DNA of 64,000 nt, from positions 18,238 to 82,237 of the forward strand of contig JAHCHY010000021.1 in assembly GCA_026129485.1 (NCBI GenBank), given 5' to 3'. Position 1 is the first letter of the stretch, and each line of letters begins with the position of its first letter. The translations under genes and the position numbers were made by a program. Under the pieces are notes generated by a model, which saw only the letters and a program-made list of their open reading frames with translations, ran no database searches and was not told the DNA's origin. This DNA comes from Cyclobacteriaceae bacterium (lineage in GTDB: Bacteria; Bacteroidota; Bacteroidia; Cytophagales; Cyclobacteriaceae). Below, piece by piece: positions 16,988-26,500 of the stretch.

Positions 16988-17539
16988 TTATTTCACCGTA
17001 AACGGTACCGAAACGAGGGTTTTATCCCACATGAAGATCAATTGTATTTCTTCACCCCATCGCTCAACTGAAATCGTAAATTGTTCAAACTCCTTCTCCT
17101 GCCGCACAGAAAGCGCCTGCACCGCTAACACATCATTGGCCGGATCGCGGTTGGCCTCGCCAGAAACAAAGTCAATTCCCCACTGCCCCGTTTCAGAATT
17201 GAATAGAATTGTCCAGTCTTGTTCTTCGGGTATTGTAAACAGTGAATATTTTCCTGCTTTCAGAACTTTATCTTCAAACAGCAGGTCTTTGTTCGTTTCA
17301 AAAATGGTGGCTTCGTTGGCCCCGGTGCGCCATACTTTGTCATAGGGAACCAACTCCCCGAAAATAACCCGTCCTTTTTTAAAGGGCCTGTTATACAGTA
17401 CCGAAATCTGCAGATCACCATTACTAAAATTACTCTTGTCGGCAGGGCTGAATGATTTGGTATACACCAGGCGTATGTAAAGCAAAACACCCATAATCAG
17501 CACCAGCAAAACACCAAGCGCAAGCAGGAACTTCTTCAT
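16988..17539 (-). CDS. DUF2911 domain protein, membrane-anchored
   Basis: 183 residues. One N-terminal transmembrane anchor (about 4-24) is followed by a DUF2911 domain, recognisable from ISVLYNRPFKKGRVIFGELVPYDKVWRTGANEAT and then LKAGKYSLFTIP and DWTILFNSETGQWG. DUF2911 proteins are common periplasmic or secreted proteins of Bacteroidota with no known activity. It precedes the hisA-like gene on the same strand, but that gene has its own -7 box, so the two may be separate transcripts. Confidence 0.8.
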   Translation of the reverse strand: MKKFLLALGVLLVLIMGVLLYIRLVYTKSFSPADKSNFSNGDLQISVLYNRPFKKGRVIFGELVPYDKVWRTGANEATIFETNKDLLFEDKVLKAGKYSLFTIPEEQDWTILFNSETGQWGIDFVSGEANRDPANDVLAVQALSVRQEKEFEQFTISVERWGEEIQLIFMWDKTLVSVPFTVK

Positions 17540-17615
17540 TTTTGACGATCGTTTATAATGGCTTTAACTGACTGAGAACTATTAAGTTCACGAGTTTACA
17601 ATTTTTAATGCGGAT

Positions 17616-17650
17616 TTTGCAAATAATAAGCCCCTTGTAGCCTAAATTTG
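17616..17650 (+). promoter_or_regulatory. Promoter for the 35-residue membrane protein and LOG gene
   Basis: TTTG at 17616-17619 and TAAATTTG at 17643-17650, separated by 23 bases, match the Bacteroidota -33/-7 pair at the long end of the spacing range. The small gene starts 25 bases downstream. Confidence 0.45.
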
Positions 17651-17675
17651 TTCATCTTAAAAACAAGGATCTGAT

Positions 17676-17783
17676 ATGGCTGTTTTCGGAGTTGTAATTG
17701 CGTTGTTTGTTCTTGCTATTGTTTCCATCTGGTTGTTTCCCAACAGCAAATTGAGCGACAACGAGCACGACAAAAAACACTAA
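17676..17783 (+). CDS. 35-residue single-helix membrane protein
   Basis: ATG 17676 to TAA 17781-17783. Residues 3-22 (VFGVVIALFVLAIVSIWLFP) form one transmembrane helix, followed by a short charged tail rich in Asp, His and Lys. A promoter directly upstream and a 24-base gap to the LOG gene support a real small gene. Its function is unknown. Single-helix proteins of this size often act as small subunits of membrane complexes, but nothing here names a partner. Confidence 0.4.
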   Translation: MAVFGVVIALFVLAIVSIWLFPNSKLSDNEHDKKH

Positions 17784-17807
17784 GATTTTCTTTCTGCTGT
17801 TGTGCCC

Positions 17808-18350
17808 ATGAATATCTGTGTCTTTTGTGGATCGGGCACAGGGCATAATCCTGTGTATGCCGGGGCCGCGCGAACTCTCGGCAAGCTGTTGGTTCAGCAT
17901 CAATCTACTTTAATTTACGGAGGGGGTAACATCGGGCTGATGGGTATTGTGGCCGACCAGGTTATAGACGGTGGCGGCAAGGTTATTGGTATTATCCCCG
18001 ATTTTCTAATGCAAAAGGAAGTAGGCCATAAAGGGCTTACACAGCTTGAAGTAGTGGGCAGCATGCACGAACGGAAAAGGCGCATGGCCGACCTTGCTCA
18101 TGCTTTCTTGGCATTGCCTGGCGGTTGGGGAACTTTAGATGAGCTGGCCGAAATTTTAACATGGCGACAACTGGGATTGGTTAACGCCCCGGTTGCCATC
18201 CTCAACACACAAGGCTATTTTGATACGCTGATCAAGCAGATGGAGGTAATGGTTCATGAAGGATTTCTTTCATCTCAAAATCTTACAGATGTTTTGATTG
18301 TTGATAAGCCTGAGCTGTTATTTCCTCACTTCGGCCAATCACCCGATTGA
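17808..18350 (+). CDS. LOG-family (TIGR00730) nucleotide 5'-monophosphate phosphoribohydrolase
   Basis: 180 residues from ATG 17808 (GTG at 17802 is possible). The N terminus NICVFCGSGTG and YGGGNIGLMG form the Rossmann-like nucleotide site. PGGWGTLDELAEILTW is the family signature PGGxGTxxE. LOG proteins release the free base from cytokinin riboside or related nucleoside monophosphates; in most bacteria the physiological substrate is unclear. Residues HERKRRMADLAHAFLALPGG also match. It may be co-transcribed with the 35-residue membrane protein. Confidence 0.92.
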   Translation: MNICVFCGSGTGHNPVYAGAARTLGKLLVQHQSTLIYGGGNIGLMGIVADQVIDGGGKVIGIIPDFLMQKEVGHKGLTQLEVVGSMHERKRRMADLAHAFLALPGGWGTLDELAEILTWRQLGLVNAPVAILNTQGYFDTLIKQMEVMVHEGFLSSQNLTDVLIVDKPELLFPHFGQSPD

Positions 18351-18430
18351 AACTGTTTTAAAAAGTAGTAGCTTTAGCTGGAAGGCTTGCGCAGTATCCT
18401 TAAACACTGCATACCAGGCCGGGTGTCGGC

Positions 18431-19660
18431 ATGCGAAGTATCTGTATCCTTTTTTTTGTTCTGGCAGGTTCATTGTGCGAAGCACAGACCTTGGGGTTTT
18501 CGCTACCGGAGGGAAAATCAAAAGTGCAGTTTCCAATCGAGATCTATAACAACCTGGTGGTGGTGCCGATCATACTCAATCACCAATTGCCTTTAAAATT
18601 TATCCTGGATACAGGTGTTCGTACTTCGATTTTAACCGAGAAGGCATACAGCGATATTCTCAACCTGCCTTACACACGCCAGTTGGTTATTTCCGGGCCG
18701 GGCAATGAGCGTTTAGTAGTAGCGTATGTAACCAATAATGTTTCATTGGATATGCCGGGGGTTCAGGGCCGGGGGCATGCCATGCTCGTGCTGGAAGAAG
18801 ATTACCTGGAGCTACGCAATTACCTCGGTACCGATGTGCAAGGCGTTTTGGGTTACGAGCTTTTCAGCCGCTTTATTATCCAGGTTGACTATGAACGAAA
18901 GATGCTTACCCTTATGTTACCCCATCGCTTTAAAGAGAAACGAAAGTTTAAGTGGATTCCTACTTTGATCCAGGATACCAAGCCTTACATTACTGCTAAC
19001 CTTAAGCTAAACGATACTACTTCGGTAAGCGCAAAGCTACTGGTAGACAGCGGGGCCAGCCACGGATTGTTCCTGGAATCCGGCTCGAATACAAAAATCG
19101 TAGTTCCCCCCAAGCATGTAAGCAGTATAATCGGGCGTGGATTGGGCGGAGTTATAACCGGAAAGATTGGAAAGATAAAATCCATTAACCTGGGCGACTA
19201 CGATATACACGATGTGATTACAAACTTTCCCGATCCCGGGGCCTACATGGATACCCTTAAGGCAAGCCGTGTTGTATCCAGGAATGGTTCTATTGGCGGG
19301 GAAATTCTCAGCCGTTTTACCGTGATCTATAACTTTCCTGCTGAAAAAATCTACCTCAAAAAAAATAGTGCGCTTAAGAAAAAATTCTATTTCAATTTAA
19401 GCGGGCTTACCATCAGGGCCAGGGGGTCGCGCCTGAAGAATTTTGAAATCAATAATGTGCGCGAAGGTTCAGTTGCAGCAAGGGCTGACATTCGGGTAGG
19501 CGATCACATTGTGAGTGTTAACGGGGTGCAAGCCAGTGATCTTAGTCTTAACGTGATAAATGCTTTTCTCAACTCCAGGCCAGGCAAGCGAATTGTCTTG
19601 CAGATTGAACGGGGATCAGAAAAATTAAAAAAGGAATTCAGGCTGGAGGATCCGCTTTAA
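18431..19660 (+). CDS. Secreted retropepsin-like aspartyl protease with PDZ domain
   Basis: 409 residues. A signal peptide (about 1-19, ending LCEAQ) leads to two retropepsin-like lobes, each with a catalytic-type triplet: FILDTGVRTSIL near residue 57 and LLVDSGASHGLF near 199. Both lobes are present in one chain, so one protein can form a complete active site. A C-terminal PDZ domain (about 325-405) has GSVAARADIRVGDHIVSVNG. Such proteins are common in Bacteroidota with unknown targets in the periplasm. It starts 80 bases after the LOG gene and ends directly against the convergent receiver-domain gene. Confidence 0.85.
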   Translation: MRSICILFFVLAGSLCEAQTLGFSLPEGKSKVQFPIEIYNNLVVVPIILNHQLPLKFILDTGVRTSILTEKAYSDILNLPYTRQLVISGPGNERLVVAYVTNNVSLDMPGVQGRGHAMLVLEEDYLELRNYLGTDVQGVLGYELFSRFIIQVDYERKMLTLMLPHRFKEKRKFKWIPTLIQDTKPYITANLKLNDTTSVSAKLLVDSGASHGLFLESGSNTKIVVPPKHVSSIIGRGLGGVITGKIGKIKSINLGDYDIHDVITNFPDPGAYMDTLKASRVVSRNGSIGGEILSRFTVIYNFPAEKIYLKKNSALKKKFYFNLSGLTIRARGSRLKNFEINNVREGSVAARADIRVGDHIVSVNGVQASDLSLNVINAFLNSRPGKRIVLQIERGSEKLKKEFRLEDPL

Positions 19661-20131
19661 CTAATCCTGAAACTTAACCATCCTTGAAAATTGTCCCTTC
19701 CGCTTTTTATAAGCTTGCTGCAGGTATTGCTGGGTGCGTCTGAACTTTAACGAGTTCATAAACGCAGTATAAAGCACATCGCCTGTTACAGACTGCTTCA
19801 ACACATAATCCATTACACCGGCATTAATCGTATCTATGTAGTTGGAGTTTTTAAGAACCGTAACCGGAATATCTTTTGTTTTACGATGGGTTTGCAAAGC
19901 CTGCACAATCAGGCGAAGGCCTGTTGATCCTAAATTATCATCCAGCAAGATAAAGTTGGGGCGAAACCGTGAAAGCCTCTCCAGAATACTGGTTAAGTCA
20001 AATGCTGTTTCCGTTACCACGCGATGGCTTCTGATCTGGCCAAGACCTGCTTCCGTACGACTTAAGTCGATCGGGTTATTGCCCACCAGCAACACGTTCA
20101 ACTGCGTTTCAGATTTAACAACATTTCCCAT
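19661..20131 (-). CDS. Stand-alone receiver-domain protein with degenerate acidic pocket
   Basis: 156 residues from ATG 20131. Residues about 12-130 have the CheY-like pattern: strand LNVLLVGNN, NFILLDDNLGSTGLRLI with the candidate phospho-acceptor Asp64 or Asp65, DIPVTVLKNSN and VMDYVLKQSVTGD with the conserved Lys. The pair of acidic residues that normally follows strand 1 is replaced by Asn18-Asn19, so Mg2+ binding and phosphorylation may be weak. A basic C-terminal tail (KKRKGQFSRMVKF) replaces an output domain. No kinase is adjacent. It ends with no gap against the protease gene. Confidence 0.7.
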   Translation of the reverse strand: MGNVVKSETQLNVLLVGNNPIDLSRTEAGLGQIRSHRVVTETAFDLTSILERLSRFRPNFILLDDNLGSTGLRLIVQALQTHRKTKDIPVTVLKNSNYIDTINAGVMDYVLKQSVTGDVLYTAFMNSLKFRRTQQYLQQAYKKRKGQFSRMVKFQD

Positions 20132-20287
20132 AGCCAACTGTGCTTTTTAAATAAACGATATTACCGGGTTTATGGATCTGGAATTGTCCTAAAAAAATTT
20201 TGTGCGGCTTACAAACCATAGACACAGCTTTTTCGATAAAGTTTAAATTCCGAGCGAAAAATGTGCCTGACTTCGTTTAAATCAACG

Positions 20288-21235
20288 CTAAAGCTGCAAA
20301 AGGTGCGAAGTGTCCAAGAAAAGCCAGGTAAAAAACGCATTCAAGCAGGTTGCGGTCAGCCCGCTTAGCCATGTAATGCGCTTATTATTGACCTCTTCCG
20401 GGTTGCTGTAAATTTTATAAGACCAGGACAGGAACAACGCTACCGGAATAAGTGTGAGCATGTACACAAGGGCATGTTTAAAAGAAAAGTACATCTTGAA
20501 ATAAAGCACGAAGGCAACGGCAACTAACGCAAGCAGGATAAAGGCAGGTACAACCGTGCTGCGCAAACCTGACTTCTGCCTTAATACACCCCAGCTACTG
20601 TTCTCCTCATTTTGCCAGACCTGGGTTGGCGGATAAAAGGCCAGCAGCATAAGTGTTGAAAGCAAAGCCGGCAGAAGCACCCGCACACGCAAGAGATTAG
20701 CGCCTGTAAAATTATTGATGCCTACATAGCAAATCAAAAAAGCAAACGCCCCCTGAAATAGCGCAACTATTACCCAATCGGCTATCGGATATTTTTTTAA
20801 CCGGACGGCCGGGTGATAATACATTTTGAATATCAGCCCATAAAGAAAAAGCATAGCGGCAAACCCGGTGTTGATAAAATGCCAACCCAGTAATATCGCT
20901 GCTGCTTCCAGGAGCAATGCCGTAAGGAAAAGTAACTTGTTAACAGGCGATGGGCTTTTGGTTGTTACACGGGATACCTTTTGAAGGTTATTAAAATAAC
21001 TAAGGTACCCGTTACCGGCCGGGTAAAGCAACAGGTGAATGATCACAAAAGACCAAAGCAGCTTGCTCTCATTCAGGTTAGGAGAAATAACCAATGCAAA
21101 GAGATAAACCGGCAGCAACAGGTAAGCGAAAGCAAGCCGCAGGTTCAAAAAGACAGACCCTACCACAAGGTTATTTTTAGCACTGACCAAACTGGCACAA
21201 TTTTTACTAATTTGGTGATTAAATTGTAAAAACAC
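20288..21235 (-). CDS. UbiA-like prenyltransferase-family membrane protein
   Basis: 315 residues with about eight or nine transmembrane helices. The second half of helix 4 and its loop (YYHPAVRLKKYPIADWVIVALFQGA) matches the UbiA pattern YxxPPxRLK..P..D......G. The usual first Mg-binding motif (NxxxDxxxD) appears only as NGYLSYFN, lacking the Asp residues, so prenyl transfer is doubtful. UbiA enzymes attach isoprenoid chains to aromatic acceptors for quinones, haems or pigments. The start is a GTG at 21235; no better ATG is seen. It is divergent from the lipoprotein at 21243, only 7 bases away, so the two promoters must overlap the coding starts. Confidence 0.6.
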   Translation of the reverse strand: MFLQFNHQISKNCASLVSAKNNLVVGSVFLNLRLAFAYLLLPVYLFALVISPNLNESKLLWSFVIIHLLLYPAGNGYLSYFNNLQKVSRVTTKSPSPVNKLLFLTALLLEAAAILLGWHFINTGFAAMLFLYGLIFKMYYHPAVRLKKYPIADWVIVALFQGAFAFLICYVGINNFTGANLLRVRVLLPALLSTLMLLAFYPPTQVWQNEENSSWGVLRQKSGLRSTVVPAFILLALVAVAFVLYFKMYFSFKHALVYMLTLIPVALFLSWSYKIYSNPEEVNNKRITWLSGLTATCLNAFFTWLFLDTSHLLQL

Positions 21236-21242
21236 TCACACT

Positions 21243-21791
21243 ATGAAAACCCGGTACTTCTTTGCAATGGTAACTTTTCTTATAGCAAGCGCGTGCGGTT
21301 CAAGCCCATTCGGTCAAAAAGTGAAGGAGCCCTTTCGCGGAAACGCATACGAATCAAATAACCGCTTTTTCCGCGGCACCGGCAAAGGTGAAAGCTCGCA
21401 GGATAACATTGCCCGTAGTAAGGCCGATTTAGATGCCAAAGCACAGCTGGCCGGCCAGGTAAACACCACCATGAAGCAAGTGGCCGACCAATACCTGGGC
21501 CAGACTGAAAATGAACGCGCGGCCGATGTAGCCGACAAGTTTCAAAGCTTAGTAAGGCAAACCATGAACACCAGCATTGCCGACCTGCGCAAAATTGGCG
21601 AGCAGAAATACTTTGATGCCAAGGCTAACAAGTACACCGTGTTTATGGCGTATGAAATAAAGAAGAACGCCATGTTCCGCTTTATGAAGAAGCAAGCCAA
21701 AACCGATCAGACTATTGACGAACGCCAGATGAAGATTATTGAAGAAATCCTGGACGAACAGATTAAACGCGCAGACGAAGAAGACAATTGA
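21243..21791 (+). CDS. LPP20-like lipoprotein
   Basis: 182 residues. A lipoprotein signal (FLIASAC, Cys18) leads to a domain with RFFRGTGKGESSQDNIARSKADLDAKAQLA, typical of the LPP20/FlgT-N type, where a family of small lipoproteins shares the pattern G.G......A...A...A...L. The C terminus is a long charged helix (IDERQMKIIEEILDEQIKRADEE). The role is unknown, presumably at the outer membrane or in the periplasm. It is followed by a strong hairpin and the convergent prfA. Confidence 0.7.
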   Translation: MKTRYFFAMVTFLIASACGSSPFGQKVKEPFRGNAYESNNRFFRGTGKGESSQDNIARSKADLDAKAQLAGQVNTTMKQVADQYLGQTENERAADVADKFQSLVRQTMNTSIADLRKIGEQKYFDAKANKYTVFMAYEIKKNAMFRFMKKQAKTDQTIDERQMKIIEEILDEQIKRADEEDN

Positions 21792-21801
21792 TCGATTAGT
21801 C

Positions 21802-21845
21802 AATATGCCAATTAGCCAATTGCTCCATTGGCTAATTGGCATATT
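21802..21845. terminator. 19-bp perfect hairpin between convergent genes
   Basis: Arms 21802-21820 and 21827-21845 are exact reverse complements with a 6-base loop (TGCTCC). It lies between the stops of the LPP20-like gene and prfA. There is no T-tract on either side and the stem is AT-rich, so it may be a bidirectional terminator, an mRNA-stabilising hairpin or a dispersed palindrome. Confidence 0.6.
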
Positions 21846-21851
21846 AACGCA

Positions 21852-22919
21852 TCACTTCCCTTCCGCCATCTTCTCAGCCGTTTCGGCAATCTTAAGCTGG
21901 TTGATAAACTCATCCACCTCGCCATTCATCACAGCAGGAAGATTATGTTGCGTGTAGCCAATGCGGTGATCGGTTACCCGGCTTTGCGGGTAGTTATAGG
22001 TGCGGATTTTTTCTGACCGGTCGCCACTGCGCACCTGGCTCCTGCGTGAGTCGCCTATTTCTTTATTCTTTTTCTCAAACTCTATTTCATACAGCTTGGT
22101 ACGCAGCATTTGCAAAGCACGTTCGCGGTTGCCATGCTGCGAGCGTTCTATCTGACAGGTAACCATAATGCCTGTAGGCTTGTGCGTAAGCTGCACTTTG
22201 GTTTCTACTTTGTTTACGTTCTGTCCGCCTGCACCGCTGGAGCGTGCGGTTTGATACTCCAGGTCGGCCGGGTTAATTTCCACATCTACTTCTTCGGCTT
22301 CGGGCAGCACCACTACCGATGCAGCCGAGGTGTGCACACGACCCTGTGTTTCGGTTGCCGGCACACGTTGCACGCGATGCACACCAGACTCGTATTTAAA
22401 AATCCCGTAAGCACCCTCGCCTTCAATGGTGCTGATCACTTCTTTATAACCACCGGCTGTGCCTTCGGTTACATCCACTACCTGCATTTTAAGACCTTTA
22501 CGATCGCAAAAGCGCTGGTACATCCTCCAAAGATCACCGGCAAAAATGGCGGCCTCATCGCCACCGGTTCCTGCCCGTATTTCCAGAATGGCATTCTTAT
22601 AATCGTTGGGGTCTTTGGGCATGAGCAGCTCCTTTATCTCGGCCTCAAGCGCATCGCTTTTAGGTTCTAATTCTTCCAGCTCCATCTTGGCCAGCTCGCG
22701 CATCTCCGTGTCTTTTTCCTTTTGCAAAAGATCTTTGGCATGCTGCAAGCCATCCAGCACCGCCTTATACTCGTTATACTTCACTACAACTTTCTCCAGG
22801 TCGCGGTATTCCTTGCTCAACTGGCTGAATTTTTTGCGATCACTAACCGTATCGGGCTGAACCAGCAACTGGCCCACTTCCTCAAAGCGATCCTTTATTT
22901 CAATTAATTTGTCAATCAT
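21852..22919 (-). CDS. prfA: Peptide chain release factor 1
   Basis: 355 residues. RF1 reads UAA and UAG stop codons and triggers peptide release. The catalytic GGQ is in [22 protein letters not shown] near residue 232, and the stop-codon recognition domain contains the RF1-type tripeptide PAT in [16 protein letters not shown] (RF2 would have SPF). Length and N-terminal coiled domain are normal. It ends next to the 19-bp hairpin. Confidence 0.97.
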   Translation of the reverse strand: MIDKLIEIKDRFEEVGQLLVQPDTVSDRKKFSQLSKEYRDLEKVVVKYNEYKAVLDGLQHAKDLLQKEKDTEMRELAKMELEELEPKSDALEAEIKELLMPKDPNDYKNAILEIRAGTGGDEAAIFAGDLWRMYQRFCDRKGLKMQVVDVTEGTAGGYKEVISTIEGEGAYGIFKYESGVHRVQRVPATETQGRVHTSAASVVVLPEAEEVDVEINPADLEYQTARSSGAGGQNVNKVETKVQLTHKPTGIMVTCQIERSQHGNRERALQMLRTKLYEIEFEKKNKEIGDSRRSQVRSGDRSEKIRTYNYPQSRVTDHRIGYTQHNLPAVMNGEVDEFINQLKIAETAEKMAEGK

Positions 22920-22954
22920 ATTTATTACCTGACTTTACGCAAATTTATAACAGG

Positions 22955-22979
22955 GCGTCAGGTTGAGCCTGTCGAAACC
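22955..22979. repeat. Small imperfect hairpin resembling a dispersed intergenic repeat
   Basis: The sequence around CAGGTTGAGCCTG (22959-22971) followed by TCGAAACC resembles short palindromic intergenic repeats of the TTCGACAGGCTCA type that recur in many genomes (recollection). Only one copy was noticed here. It lies in the 167-base gap between prfA and the next lipoprotein gene. Confidence 0.3.
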
Positions 22980-23086
22980 GGTCTATTACAGGGGTGCAAA
23001 TTTAATAACTGTAAGAGATACTCCTACCGGATAGAAATTATTCGGAACGGAGTTTCTATTTTAGCCACACGTTAAATTCAGCGGCT

Positions 23087-23554
23087 ATGAAATACCTCGT
23101 ATTGGCTTGTGTGATCTTAAGCTCGTGCACCGGCACCCTTACAGAAGAACAGCGTAAAAAAATGAAGGAGAACATGGCGCAGGGCGAAATCAAAAAAGTA
23201 TCGGAAGCTGAAATTACAGATGCCACTTATAGCTGGGGACGCAAGCTTGCTGCTAAGATCGAAAAGCAAGACCGCATGTTGACCAATACGCTATTCCTCG
23301 ATTCGCTTGCGAAAGCCGAAGACGTGGAGATTCTTCCGCTTCAATCCAACCGTGAAGGCTTACGCAAAGTCGAAAAAGAATTGCTGGAAGCTTATACGGT
23401 TAGTGCCGGTGGCGATAACGTGCAAAAGATGGGAACGGATACCCTGCTTTATACAAAACCGGTTTTTCGTGAGCATCCGGATGGGTCAACCGAATTTCTA
23501 AAAGCCATTGCCATCCGCTTTACGCGAAAGCAGGTTGTACTCTCAATCAAGTAA
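23087..23554 (+). CDS. Lipoprotein of unknown function upstream of 5-oxoprolinase
   Basis: 155 residues with a lipoprotein signal ending LSSC (Cys14). The mature protein is charged and helical at first (EEQRKKMKENMAQGEIKKVSEAEI), then has ATYSWGRKLAAKIEKQD, and ends in a beta-rich stretch with IRFTRKQVVLSIK. The region TYSWGRKL recalls Tll0287/DUF3365-like sensor domains, but the match is weak. The oxoprolinase GTG start lies 3 bases after its stop, so the two genes are probably co-translated. Confidence 0.6.
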   Translation: MKYLVLACVILSSCTGTLTEEQRKKMKENMAQGEIKKVSEAEITDATYSWGRKLAAKIEKQDRMLTNTLFLDSLAKAEDVEILPLQSNREGLRKVEKELLEAYTVSAGGDNVQKMGTDTLLYTKPVFREHPDGSTEFLKAIAIRFTRKQVVLSIK

Positions 23555-23557
23555 GAA

Positions 23558-26500
23558 GTGCCTGCACCCCAGCTTACACCGTGGAAAATCTGGGTTGATA
23601 CCGGGGGCACTTTTACCGATTGCATTGCTTTTACGCCTGCCGGAAAAATAAAACGGCTTAAGATTTTAAGCAGCAGCGTAATCAAAGCCGAAGTAAGGGC
23701 GGTATTGCCTGGCAACTGTCTTGCTGTTGAGGTAACCTTTCACACCGTTCTCGATATTTTTAAAAACTTTTCTGTTCATATTCCCGGCACAGCGATAGCG
23801 CTCGCTATTCATCATACCCATCCCGATAAGGGGCTGATCTATTTGAAATCCCGCATCCCGAGACAAATCAAAGCGGGTACGCGAATTGAAATTACCAGCC
23901 ATGAAGAAGTGCCCGTGCTGGCCGCAAGGCTGCTTACCGAAACCCCGCTCCATAAAAAGTTTCCGCCAATCGAAATGAAGCTGGGTTCCACACGCGGCAC
24001 CAATGCCTTGCTGGAACGAAAAGGCGCCCCTACCGCGCTCATCATCACCAAAGGATTTAAAGATTTGCTGCGCATCGGTACACAGCAACGGCCCGATCTG
24101 TTCGCGCTTCACATCGTAAAAGAAGAGCCGCTTTACAAAATAGTGCTGGAAACAGATGAGCGTATGAATGCAGCCGGTAATGTGCTGGTTCCGCTTTCGC
24201 CTGGCGCGATACCTTCGCTTGTCAAAAAAATTAAAGAGGCCGGATGCACTTCTGTGGCCATCGCGTTATTACACAGCTATAAAAATCCCGCGCATGAAAA
24301 AACGATTAAACAAGCCCTGCTTGCCGCAGGACTTAATTATGTAACGGCATCGCATGAAATATCGGAGCAAATCAAAATTTTACCGCGTGCTGAAACAGCA
24401 GTAGCCAACGCTTACCTCGCGCCTGTTATCCATGCATACCTGCACCGCGTGCAATCCGGATTAGCGGCCAATCTTAAAATCATGACCAGTGCGGGTGGAT
24501 TAGTAAGCGCACAAAAATTTTTTCCGAAAGACAGCCTGTTAAGCGGCCCGGCCGGTGGTGTGGTAGGCGCAGCTATTTCCGGTGCACGCTCCGGAATGCA
24601 ACAGCTTATTGCCTTTGACATGGGCGGCACGAGCACCGATGTATCCTTGTTCAATAAAGCCTATTCGTACCGGTATGAATCCAAAGTTGGGCATGTACGC
24701 ATTCTCTCCCCTTCACTGGAAATTGAAACCATTGCTGCCGGTGGCGGATCGATTTGCGATTTCGATGGATATAAATTAATTGTTGGCCCGCACAGTGCCG
24801 GGGCTGCTCCCGGGCCTGCGTGCTATGGTGCGGGCGGGCCGTTAACGATAACCGATGTAAATCTTTTGCTCGGAAGAATAGCTTCCGGCTTTTTTGCCGT
24901 TCCGCTTTATCGCGATCCTGCCAAGAATGCACTCGAAAAAATTCTTGAAAAAATTTACAAGCACACCGGTAAGCGGGCAGAGCCCGAACAAGTGCTGGAA
25001 TCGTTTTTGCAAATCGCCAACGAAAAAATGGCCGAGGCTATCCGCAAGGTTTCCGTACAGCAAGGACACAACCCGGCCGATTACACCTTGCTGAGCTTTG
25101 GTGGTGCCGGAGGACAACATGCTTCTGCGCTTGCTCACTTGTTAGGTTCCAAAAAAATTCTGGTACCCTACGATGCCGGTTTGCTCAGCGCGTATGGGAT
25201 CGGTCATGCAGACATTACGCATTTTGAAGAGCAGCTTGTATTAAAGCCGTTAGCGCAAGCCATTCAAAAATGGGAACACCTGTTTACCCGGCTTAAAAAG
25301 CAGGGCTTCCAAAAATTAGTGCGCGATGGCTACGCACCAAAAGAAATAACCATTCAAAAGCAAATTGCTTTTTTAAGATTCAAAGGACAGGAGAGCTGTA
25401 TTGAGGTGGATGCGAACGATCCCGCTAAACTGATCTCTCAATTTAAGCTAAAGTATAAAGCGATATACGGCCACTGGCTGCCGCATCGTGAAATTGAAAT
25501 AGAATCCGTGCGGTTGGTTGCAGTGGTAAAAGGTTATCAATCCAAAACCCGTCCATCGCGCATACGCAAGTACACACCGGCATCTCAGCATAAACAACAA
25601 ATGCACATTGCCGGCAAGTGGATTAATGCTGATGTTTTTCAGTGGGAAAAGCTAATGCCCGGGGCAATTATAAACGGGCCGGCATTGGTAGTAAGCCAGA
25701 ACTCCACTACCGTTGTACCACCGGCTTGGCAATTCAGGTTAGACAGGCACAACCATGCGTTGCTGCACCAATCCAAAAAGCAAAAACGGGTACAGCAAGT
25801 GTTTGCTGCCGAAGCTGCCTTGGAATTGTTCAGCAACCGGTTTACTGCTGTTGCACAAGAGATGGGGGCGTTGCTGCAACGCACTTCTTTCTCGGTAAAC
25901 GTAAAAGAGCGGCTTGATTTTTCCTGCGCCCTGCTGGATGCTAATGGATACCTGATCGTAAACGCACCCCACATTCCCGTGCACCTCGGCAGCATGGGCG
26001 TATGCGTGCGCGAAGTGATGAAAAGCATTTCCATCCGCGAAGGGGATGTAATCATTACCAACCACCCGGCTTACGGAGGCTCTCACCTGCCTGATATTAC
26101 GCTGATCAAGCCTGTTTTCGTAAATAAAAAACGGGTAGGCTTTGTGGCCAACCGCGCACACCATGCCGAAATAGGCGGAACTAAACCGGGCTCTATGCCG
26201 GCAAACGCCACCACACTTACCGAAGAAGGCGTAATCATCGCACCCATTTACCTTGTAAAGCATGGCAAGCCGCAATGGATTGAAATAAAAAAGCTATTTA
26301 CAGAGGTCATCTATCCCACACGATTAATAGATGAAAACCTGGCGGACCTGAACGGAGCGCTGGCATCGGTAAACACAGGTGAGCTGCTATTAAAAAAACT
26401 ATGCCGTGCACATGGCACATACACCGTGCTCACCTACATGAAAGCCCTGCAACAATATGCCGCGCAACAGGTAAGCGAAAAAATCAAGTCGTTACAACGA

